Position numbers and translations under genes: made by a program. Of a DNA stretch of 6,105 nt, positions 1 to 5,691 are shown piece after piece. The notes beneath the pieces were generated by a model that was not told the origin of the DNA, ran no database searches, and was given only the letters and a program-made list of their open reading frames with translations. This DNA is from an uncultured euryarchaeote (lineage in GTDB: Archaea; Thermoplasmatota; Poseidoniia; Poseidoniales; Thalassarchaeaceae), in the NCBI GenBank assembly GCA_937876055.1, contig CALEIW010000084.1, forward strand, positions 1 to 6,105. The letters run 5' to 3'. The stretch's first letter is position 1. Each line of letters opens with the position of its first letter.

Positions 1-851
1 GACTGAATTCTGGAAATTAAATCCAAATCTCTACCAATGTTTGCCAAATCATTTGAATGTTCATCTAACAATGTACGTGCTATGTTACGAACCACGCCTT
101 CACCATGAACCATCACATCGTCATTTGAACCCCAAGCGATTTCCATCTCAGCATGCCAGAATTCAGTCAAGTGGCGGCGTGTTCTGGACTTCTCAGCTCG
201 GAATGATGGCGCAATTGTGTAGAGGCGTTCTAATGCAGGCATTGCGGCCTCGGCATATAGTTGCCAAGATTGAGTCAAGTAGGCCTTTCGTCCAAAGTAT
301 GGAACCTCGAATAAAGTGCTTCCACCTTCTACGGCGCCAGCAACGAAATTTGGTGCTTGATATTCCGTGAAGTCTCGATCTCGGAAATAGGAATGAATGG
401 CGCCAAAAACTGTGGAACGCATCTTCAGCATAGTTGTCATTCGACTAGTTCTAAGGTAGAGGTGTCGGTTGTCAAGTAAGAACTCCGTTTCACCCCCGTC
501 TGCTTGTTCCATAGCGGATTCTGTTATTGGAAATGGATTATCTGGATTGACTGGTCCAACAACCTGTAAATCTGAAACTTGAATCTCGTGACCATGTTCT
601 CGGTCAGTTGCTTCGACGCTTCCATGAATAATTAGGCTGGATTCGATAAGTGCGTCCTTTACCGCATCAAAGGCTTCGTCTCCAACAACGTCTCTTTTGA
701 CAACGCATTGAACGGTTCCTGTAGAGTCCCTGAGGACAACGAAACGAATCTTGTTAGAACCTCTGGAACGGTGAACCCACCCCTTCAATTCAACCTTCGA
801 ACCGTCATGTTTTCCGGCTCGAACATCTCCTATCCAAGTCTCTTTGGTCAT
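1..851 (-). CDS. asnS: Asparaginyl-tRNA synthetase, partial (C-terminus beyond left edge)
   Basis: Class IIb aminoacyl-tRNA synthetase that charges tRNA-Asn with asparagine in the cytosol using ATP. About 283 codons are visible. An N-terminal OB-fold anticodon-binding domain lies at roughly residues 17-100 (LKGWVHRSR, then VVLRDSTGTVQCVV). After the hinge, which includes EFLLDNRHLYLRT at 123-135, the catalytic domain begins. Motif 1 ends near EYQAP (163-167), and motif 2 is SFRAEKSRTRRHLTEFW (216-232), with the FRxE arginine and glutamate. Motif 3 lies outside the window. AVEGGSTLF and the SFRAEKSRTRRHLTEFW wording match archaeal AsnRS; archaeal AspRS has ATEGG and a HDTTRHLNE-like motif 2, so AspRS is disfavoured. 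I chose the ATG at 851 because alignment with remembered archaeal AsnRS N-termini fits and a TATA-like element lies 35 bp upstream. In-frame ATGs at 878 and 884 would add 9 or 11 residues encoded by a GC-rich hairpin and are less likely. The gene follows tRNA-Lys on the same strand. Confidence 0.95.
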   Translation of the reverse strand, partial: MTKETWIGDVRAGKHDGSKVELKGWVHRSRGSNKIRFVVLRDSTGTVQCVVKRDVVGDEAFDAVKDALIESSLIIHGSVEATDREHGHEIQVSDLQVVGPVNPDNPFPITESAMEQADGGETEFLLDNRHLYLRTSRMTTMLKMRSTVFGAIHSYFRDRDFTEYQAPNFVAGAVEGGSTLFEVPYFGRKAYLTQSWQLYAEAAMPALERLYTIAPSFRAEKSRTRRHLTEFWHAEMEIAWGSNDDVMVHGEGVVRNIARTLLDEHSNDLANIGRDLDLISRIQ

Positions 852-856
852 ACTAA

Positions 857-875
857 CCCCGCCCCTTGGGCGGGG
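857..875. repeat. GC-rich perfect inverted repeat just upstream of asnS
   Basis: CCCCGCCC (857-864) and GGGCGGGG (868-875) are perfect 8-bp complementary arms around a 3-nt loop. The repeat lies 5 bp upstream of the asnS ATG and downstream of tRNA-Lys on the same (minus) strand. It could be a transcription barrier or terminator for the tRNA transcript, or a hairpin controlling asnS if the transcript begins further upstream. If transcription starts about 26 bp after the TATA-like element at 882-890, most of the hairpin would not be in the asnS mRNA. There is no T-run directly after it, so a classical terminator role is unproven. Confidence 0.6.
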
Positions 876-881
876 CATCCA

Positions 882-890
882 CATATCAAA
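882..890 (-). promoter_or_regulatory. Candidate TATA element for asnS
   Basis: On the minus strand this reads TTTGATATG, an A/T-rich island between the GC-rich hairpin and the tRNA gene. Its centre is about 35 bp from the asnS ATG. The usual archaeal TATA-to-start distance would put the transcript start near 860, giving a leader of about 9 nt. The match to the archaeal consensus is imperfect. Confidence 0.4.
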
Positions 891-914
891 CGAAGCCTTC
901 AGGCAGATTAGATT

Positions 915-991
915 TGGCGGGTCTGACGGGGTTCGAACCCGCGACCGCCCGGTTAAGAGCCGGGTGCTCTACCTGACTAAGCTACAGACCC
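915..991 (-). tRNA. tRNA-Lys (anticodon CTT), 3' CCA encoded
   Basis: Full cloverleaf read on the minus strand. The 7-bp acceptor stem is perfect (GGGTCTG at 991-985 with CAGACCC at 925-919). The D arm starts GCTTAG and contains GG in its loop. The anticodon stem CCCGG/CCGGG is perfect, with loop CTCTTAA giving anticodon CTT, which reads AAG lysine codons. The variable region is 5 nt, and the T arm has loop TTCGAAC with stem GCGGG/CCCGT (one G-U pair). The body is 74 nt with discriminator G at 918, followed directly by CCA at 917-915, so the CCA end is in the DNA rather than wholly added by nucleotidyltransferase. No intron. It lies between rpiA and asnS on the same strand but has its own TATA-like element. 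Confidence 0.97.
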
Positions 992-1013
992 AGCCAGCCG
1001 ACTTGGCCCCCCT

Positions 1014-1020
1014 CTTTAAT
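1014..1020 (-). promoter_or_regulatory. Candidate TATA element for tRNA-Lys
   Basis: The minus strand reads ATTAAAG, centred about 26 bp upstream of the first base of the tRNA (991), in otherwise GC-rich sequence. The position is what is expected if the tRNA is transcribed with almost no 5' leader. Read-through from rpiA, whose stop is only 50 bp away, remains possible. Confidence 0.5.
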
Positions 1021-1040
1021 CGGAACGGTCCGGAAGGATA

Positions 1041-1769
1041 TCAGGCTAATCTGCCGCCTTGCTTGACAAGAGTCACTACTCCACCGCTCGCGGCCATTAC
1101 AACCGCATCACAGATAGCCACAAATAAGCCAACTTCGACAACTCCAGCAATACCCAATAAAGCGGATTCCAATTCACTTGGATTAGTAATCGTTGAGCCA
1201 AATGAACAGTCAAGGATGTAACCACCATTATCGCTAATGAATGGCTCATCTCCTCCTCTTCTGACCACAGGCCCGGGGCAAATCTCGGCAACCCTATCTG
1301 CGGTTCGCTTCCATTCAAAGGGTAATACTTCGATAGGTAGGTCAAAATCACCAAGGATTTCAACTTGTTTCCTATCGTCAGCAACCACCACCATAGCATT
1401 ACTAGACTGTGCGACTATTTTTTCGCGGGTCAACGCTCCACCTCCGCCTTTGATTAGGGCGAAATCGGAATCAAACTCATCTGCACCATCAATTATCAAA
1501 TCTAAAACTCCGGCCTCCGCCAAGGGCACTAGAGGGATGTTTAGGCTCTCTGCCAATTCTCTAGTTGCTTCGCTGGTTGGAACCCCGACTACAGAGAGGC
1601 CTTCTTCTTGCATTCTGCGACCTAGTTCTAGCACCGTGTAACGAACGGTCGAGCCGGTTCCAAGGCCTATTTTCATACCGTCTTTGACAAAATCGCAAGC
1701 CGCGATTCCGGCTTGCTGCTTTAGCGCCTCAACGTCGCTCACATGGCGAGGCAGATGAAAGACGGCCAT
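1041..1769 (-). CDS. rpiA: Ribose-5-phosphate isomerase A
   Basis: Interconverts ribose 5-phosphate and ribulose 5-phosphate, linking nucleotide precursor supply to pentose metabolism; a cytosolic enzyme. The 242-residue product is slightly longer than the usual 220-230. Family signatures are all present: phosphate-binding GLGTGST at 35-41, the DGADEFD segment at 94-100 with the two active-site aspartates (D94, D97), KGGGGALTREK at 107-117 with the substrate-binding lysine (K107) and the catalytic glutamate (E116), and the C-terminal GVVEVGLF segment near 209-216. Residues 1-11 precede the usual family start, but the ATG at 1769 sits about 27 bp below a TATA-like element, which suits a leaderless transcript, and the next methionine (32) would delete the first helix. 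No signal peptide or membrane segment. The gene diverges from rnpB and is followed by tRNA-Lys 50 bp downstream. Confidence 0.97.
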   Translation of the reverse strand: MAVFHLPRHVSDVEALKQQAGIAACDFVKDGMKIGLGTGSTVRYTVLELGRRMQEEGLSVVGVPTSEATRELAESLNIPLVPLAEAGVLDLIIDGADEFDSDFALIKGGGGALTREKIVAQSSNAMVVVADDRKQVEILGDFDLPIEVLPFEWKRTADRVAEICPGPVVRRGGDEPFISDNGGYILDCSFGSTITNPSELESALLGIAGVVEVGLFVAICDAVVMAASGGVVTLVKQGGRLA

Positions 1770-1792
1770 GATGGTTACCCTTCTAAGAAGAC

Positions 1793-1801
1793 AATAAATT
1801 A
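1793..1801 (-). promoter_or_regulatory. Candidate TATA element for rpiA (leaderless)
   Basis: The minus strand reads TAATTTATTG within an A/T-rich block. Its centre (about 1797) lies 27-28 bp upstream of the rpiA ATG at 1769, which predicts transcription starting at or within a base or two of the start codon. There is no clear Shine-Dalgarno sequence, consistent with leaderless translation. The short dyad CTTCTAAGAAG (1780-1790) lies between the box and the start; its role is unknown. The neighbouring A/T-rich bases 1806-1821 may serve the divergent rnpB promoter. Confidence 0.5.
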
Positions 1802-1860
1802 GGTCAAAATTATCAACAATTGGAAACCGTTGGGTTCATTCGTCGATGCCATACCGATAG

Positions 1861-2162
1861 GATGAGGGAGCAGGAGGGTCGCTGACAGTGCCAGACACTG
1901 AGGAAAGTCCCCTCTCCAAGATGCAAGCGGTCCGGTGCAAGCCGGGGGTCCGGGAGGGCCGGCTCTGCAACAGAAACGTCCCGCGCCAGGCGCACGATGA
2001 TCCCGAAAGGGTGAGGTTTCCTGACCGCGGCTGGAACGAGCAACCCCGCTGGAGCAAGTCCAAGCAGGCCCGTAGTGCATCGACAGGGCCGGGTAGGATG
2101 CATAGTTGAATGCGACCAGCTGAAAGGTGAACAGAAAGGGGCTTACTCCCTGCACCCTCACT
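1861..2162 (+). ncRNA. rnpB: RNase P RNA, archaeal type A-like
   Basis: Catalytic RNA of the ribonucleoprotein that removes 5' leaders from pre-tRNA. Conserved region I is at 1900-1910 (GAGGAAAGTCC) and conserved region V at 2131-2145 (ACAGAAAGGGGCTTA); these two form the P4 core helix. The ends pair as P1: 1863-1868 with 2155-2160 and 1870-1874 with 2149-2153, interrupted by one A-A mismatch. P2 is GGTCGC (1877-1882) with GCGACC (2112-2117). P3 is a CAGTG/CACTG hairpin at 1886-1900. The internal segments CAACAGAAACG and GGAGCAAGTCCAA match other conserved P RNA stretches, and a CCC-GAAA-GGG tetraloop hairpin lies near 2002-2011. At about 300 nt it is at the short end of type A. Exact ends are inferred from P1. 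No strong TATA lies 27 bp upstream; the A/T-rich 1806-1821 suggests a start near 1835-1848 and a trimmed leader. It converges with the exporter gene 25 bp downstream. Confidence 0.95.
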
Positions 2163-2186
2163 TTACAATAATCAGTGAAAACAAGC

Positions 2187-5100
2187 CTATTCTAAGGTGG
2201 CCTCAAGCACACTGGATGCTTCGAGAGCCCCGCTATCCTCGTAATCTAACCAAGGTCCTCTTCCCAGCAATCTTGAACGTAATTCATGCCATGCAACGAT
2301 GAAACTTGGTAACAAGATGCTTGAGGTAATTAGTGCTAGAATTAGAAGTGACATCATCAATATGAAGAAATTTTGCAAACCGGGAATTTCTACAAATAAT
2401 CCTGCAGAAAGCCCAGCACAAGTTGTCGTAGTGGTTTCAAAGATTGTTTGACCTGTTCTTGAAACAGATTTGACTATGCCAGCAGGAGTTTCACCCTCGT
2501 CTTTGATTCGGTCAATTATGTGTATCGAATCATCTACTCCTATACCAAAGACGAGTGTACCGACCATGGCAGTGAAGAAGTTGACATTGACTGAGCCTTG
2601 GCGCATCAATAACGGCTGCCATAATACAACAACGGCAACTGCTGACATCGTGAATATGGCTAATCTAGGCGAGCGGAATAAGATCATCATTGTAATTAGT
2701 AAAATTAGCATTGTAGCGATCGTAGTTTCACTCTGAGCCTTTTGTATTCCTTCATTAATATCGATACTCACAGGTAAACCGCCGGTTAGCTTAGAATTGA
2801 TTACGCCTTCAATCCCAAAAGCCGAACATGAAAGAGCATCAGGGCAATTACCATCTCCATCAAGGTGATCGTCAATAGCATCTCTCAGAGGTGTTGCATC
2901 TTGCAAATTGATGTATGGTTGAGTAACGTAGACCAGTGTTTTGGTTTCACAGGGGGTTGAACCTCCACATGTGTCTTGGTCGGCATTCATCAGCATACTA
3001 CGGATTTCAGGACTCAATGTGTCAAGAGCGATATTGACCATATCTTCCCTACTACTGACAACGTACGGCCAACACTCAGGTCGAAGTGGATTGGTTGATT
3101 CATCCCAGCATTCGTCATGGAGCAACTCCCAGAGACTCCTATCGTAGACTTCCAGACTGATTCCCGTTACTGGATCTGTTAAGTTAACATCAACATGGAT
3201 TGCTTTCAAGATGTTGACTAGGCTGATACTGGATGTTTGTGGGACGTTATTGATCTTATTTTCCTGCATATTATCGATAGCATCGAGAATCGGCAAATCT
3301 CTGATTGGTGCTGTTGAATTAACCGGGCCTCTTGCCTCCGCATCAACGATGAACATGTTCGTTTGTCCGCCTTGGAAAACGAAGCTGTATTCTCTTAATG
3401 CATCATAACTCGGTATATTTGGAGGCACTTCATCTGATGAACCCGTAAGCGGCTTACCCATTTCTTCCTCAAGAATAGCCACACCACCAGCGGTAGAAAT
3501 CATTGCAACAAGTAGAACAACAAGGGTTGTCTTTACTGGTACTTCGCCTATTTTCCGCCAAATATCAGATTCGAAAGCGAGAAGGATTGTGCCGCCAAAG
3601 AAACAACCGAAAAATATTGAATTGCCAATTGTAGTAGTCCCTTGAATGTAGAGATAGGTTCCTGCCGTTAATGCTACTATTGATGAAATTAGAAGGGTTT
3701 GCAAAGTAGGCATTTCAAACCCAATATCTGTCTTTCTATAACGGAAGATATGAACCAATGCAGGCACCATTACCATAGATAGAAGGAAGGTAATCGAAAT
3801 ACCCAAGACGAGTGTTACTCCAACAGTCCTCATCGGATGTATCGGTACAAGATATTGCCAAGTTAAAACACTGAATCCAATTATCGTTGTAATTGCGGAA
3901 AGGAATATTGCATGACCTGTGGTTTGTGCTGCTCTAACAGTTGCAGTTAGGCTAATCACAGGGTCCCAAGGATCTAATTCAGTTGAGGTGAATCCATCGC
4001 GTTGTCTTTTCCAAGACTCTTCTAGACGTTCCTCAAGTAACTCTTTGCGATTCTCTTCAATTCTATTAGTAAAGTGTAAGGAATAATCTACCCCCAGACC
4101 GACTAAGATTGGGCCTGCAGAAATTATCATCGGAGTCAAAGGAATATCAGCGATTACAGTAGTTCCAAATGTGATTGCTAAACTCATTGCGATTGGTAAA
4201 CCACAGATAATTATGACCTTAGGATTACGATGTAAAATAAACATTGTAATTGCTACTAGTAATCCAGCTAAAGGAAGCATTTTTGTTACTAATTGGGTAT
4301 AAATAGCGTTCGAAACATCTTGAACTACAGGGGTTAGTCCGGTAACGGTAGTAGCATTACGAACGGGACGATCTTCGGCTATGGATATCGCTTCTGCTTC
4401 CATTTCATCGGTAACGCCTGTCGCGGGTGTTCTTGATGCAAGATTGGGGTCTTTCTTTCTTGCCTCTTCTAACCAAAGTGAATGTATTTCGGTACTAACT
4501 GAAGAAGACATTACCTCTCCAAGGTAAACACGATTACAAATCTCACAATCGTTTGAATTAGCTCGTTCAATTAGCTGCTTGGTGTACTGGATAAAGGCTT
4601 GATGATCCTGCACCTGCCCGTCTCTCTTGTCCTGTCTGGCAGGGATATCAGACCCATCCATGTCATACTTTAGGCCAAGAATAATCACTCCCGTATCCCA
4701 AATCCCATCTCCGTCATTATTGTAATTACCATCTCCATTCTCATCCAACAAAGGATGGTCTTGGGTATCCATGACAAATGAAGACAACAAACTTTCAGTC
4801 TGAGAAACTAGATTGTCAAGATTATCTTGGTTATCGGGAATGCTATACCCATAGAACGGATTTAATTGTGCAATTGAGCATCCATCTCGTTGACCAGTAG
4901 GCAACCCGTATTTTTCTACGGCACAATTGAAGCGATAGCTGGAAGAATTTGCCTCCTTAATCACCTGTGCCGGAGATAGTATCCACACGACTCCATCGAG
5001 GTCTCCTCGATCGTCCTTATGTTCATCCAAACCTGAACCATAACCTCCATTTCCATAATTTAGGTCGTCACCTTCTAGCCAAGATAACTGTTGTAAAATA

Positions 5101-5672
5101 TCGACACTGGTTATGTTTTCCGTACCTCTACATTCGTACTTCCCATCAACTTCTGGGACACCGGATTCGCAACTATCGTAAATGGCATTATTTGTCTGCA
5201 CATAGAGAATCATAATATCGGTAGACCATTGGGTTCGGACCTGTTTAAGCAAATCCGTAGAATCTGCGTCATCGGGAAGGTAAATTTCCACGTCTTTGTC
5301 TATCTGTTGCCCGAAATCTAGTGATTTTTGACCTACCAAAACTGTTGCTATTACAAGCAAGGCAACAATTAGACCAGGGCTGCGAAGAATTGCTGAATAC
5401 CAAAACTCAGTGAGTCTCTGTGCTATTGCATGGCCTTGCTTAGAGCCAGCATTTAGCAGGTAATCTACATAATCTACCGCATCGCCAATTGGAGAAGAAT
5501 CAACTTTCTGGATTACCTTCCCTCCAGCCTCCCTTATGGGCTGAAGTCGCTCAAAGAAGCGCTCCCAAAATATCGCTTCGTCATCGCGCTCGTCATCGGG
5601 CACGAGGATGTTGCCCCCACCGAGCCCACATGAAACAATCGCATGAGCGCTCGGCGGGAGGCTGATTTTCAA
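2187..5672 (-). CDS. RND-superfamily (MMPL/Patched-like) exporter with large extracytoplasmic domains
   Basis: Probable proton-driven membrane exporter; the substrate cannot be read from sequence. The 1161 residues show the duplicated RND layout: cytosolic N-terminus (1-95), TM1 (98-114), ectodomain 1 (115-463), TM2-6 (466-480, 485-508, 512-534, 583-604, 616-643), two extra hydrophobic segments (656-676, 681-700), TM7 (712-733), ectodomain 2 (734-982) and TM8-12 (983-1128). TM4 carries GLGVDYSLHF (D529, Y530) and TM10 GIGVDDSIHI (D1047, D1048), the positions of the proton-relay Asp-Tyr pairs of MmpL proteins. The ectodomains hold 12 cysteines in six close pairs and a Ca-loop-like segment at 310-326. 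A charged insert (about 540-570) lies between TM4 and TM5. Archaeal HAE3-type relatives are, from memory, clearly shorter. The frame opens with TTG directly after the stop of the upstream small gene; GTG at 5603 (residue 24), preceded by GGTGGGGG, may be the true start. Likely co-transcribed with the 84-residue gene. Confidence 0.9.
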   Translation of the reverse strand: MKISLPPSAHAIVSCGLGGGNILVPDDERDDEAIFWERFFERLQPIREAGGKVIQKVDSSPIGDAVDYVDYLLNAGSKQGHAIAQRLTEFWYSAILRSPGLIVALLVIATVLVGQKSLDFGQQIDKDVEIYLPDDADSTDLLKQVRTQWSTDIMILYVQTNNAIYDSCESGVPEVDGKYECRGTENITSVDILQQLSWLEGDDLNYGNGGYGSGLDEHKDDRGDLDGVVWILSPAQVIKEANSSSYRFNCAVEKYGLPTGQRDGCSIAQLNPFYGYSIPDNQDNLDNLVSQTESLLSSFVMDTQDHPLLDENGDGNYNNDGDGIWDTGVIILGLKYDMDGSDIPARQDKRDGQVQDHQAFIQYTKQLIERANSNDCEICNRVYLGEVMSSSVSTEIHSLWLEEARKKDPNLASRTPATGVTDEMEAEAISIAEDRPVRNATTVTGLTPVVQDVSNAIYTQLVTKMLPLAGLLVAITMFILHRNPKVIIICGLPIAMSLAITFGTTVIADIPLTPMIISAGPILVGLGVDYSLHFTNRIEENRKELLEERLEESWKRQRDGFTSTELDPWDPVISLTATVRAAQTTGHAIFLSAITTIIGFSVLTWQYLVPIHPMRTVGVTLVLGISITFLLSMVMVPALVHIFRYRKTDIGFEMPTLQTLLISSIVALTAGTYLYIQGTTTIGNSIFFGCFFGGTILLAFESDIWRKIGEVPVKTTLVVLLVAMISTAGGVAILEEEMGKPLTGSSDEVPPNIPSYDALREYSFVFQGGQTNMFIVDAEARGPVNSTAPIRDLPILDAIDNMQENKINNVPQTSSISLVNILKAIHVDVNLTDPVTGISLEVYDRSLWELLHDECWDESTNPLRPECWPYVVSSREDMVNIALDTLSPEIRSMLMNADQDTCGGSTPCETKTLVYVTQPYINLQDATPLRDAIDDHLDGDGNCPDALSCSAFGIEGVINSKLTGGLPVSIDINEGIQKAQSETTIATMLILLITMMILFRSPRLAIFTMSAVAVVVLWQPLLMRQGSVNVNFFTAMVGTLVFGIGVDDSIHIIDRIKDEGETPAGIVKSVSRTGQTIFETTTTTCAGLSAGLFVEIPGLQNFFILMMSLLILALITSSILLPSFIVAWHELRSRLLGRGPWLDYEDSGALEASSVLEATLE
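5614..5621 (-). promoter_or_regulatory. Possible ribosome binding site for an internal GTG start of the exporter
   Basis: The minus strand reads GGTGGGGG ending 10 nt before an in-frame GTG at 5603-5601. Initiation there would give a protein starting MPDDERDDE, dropping 23 residues with no recognisable domain and leaving about 70 nt between the two genes. The TTG at 5672 has no comparable purine-rich sequence upstream. The G-run is not a perfect anti-16S match and also encodes Gly-Gly-Gly, so this is tentative. Confidence 0.35.
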
Positions 5673-5691
5673 TCAGTTCTCTGAGAACTGA
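5673..5691. repeat. 19-bp perfect palindrome at the small gene/exporter junction
   Basis: TCAGTTCTC (5673-5681) and GAGAACTGA (5683-5691) are perfect 9-bp inverted arms around a single base. It covers the last codons and the stop of the 84-residue gene and abuts the opening of the exporter frame. The 1-nt centre suits a dimeric DNA-binding protein; as RNA the closing pairs would open to give a 7-bp hairpin between the two cistrons. It may also be partly fortuitous, because it is coding sequence. Confidence 0.6.

Noticed and set aside
41..370. Plus-strand open frame of 109 codons
   Set aside because: It lies antisense to well-conserved asnS codons and has low-complexity His/Arg-rich content with no domain-like pattern.
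1..851. Aspartyl-tRNA synthetase instead of asparaginyl
   Set aside because: The segment around AVEGG, the QLYAEAA stretch and motif 2 follow archaeal AsnRS wording, not AspRS.
844..1221. Plus-strand open frame of 125 codons across tRNA-Lys and the end of rpiA
   Set aside because: It traverses the tRNA gene and antisense rpiA. The stretch resembling RTRD is the well-known false translation of an antisense tRNA T-arm.
1237..1641. Plus-strand open frame of 134 codons
   Set aside because: It is the antisense shadow of rpiA, including the KGGGG motif read backwards as a proline run; composition is Ser/Pro/Thr-biased.
1861..2162. Other structured RNAs (SRP RNA, tmRNA, a riboswitch)
   Set aside because: The GAGGAAAGTCC and ACAGAAAGGGGCTTA elements with P1, P2 and P3 pairings are specific to RNase P RNA; no SRP Alu or tmRNA features are present.
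1799..2302. Several open frames on both strands across the RNase P RNA gene (for example minus 1799-2161 and plus 1888-2109)
   Set aside because: The region is explained by conserved RNase P RNA motifs and paired ends. The frames run through structural stems, and their composition (Pro/Cys/Arg-rich) is that of GC-rich RNA, not protein.
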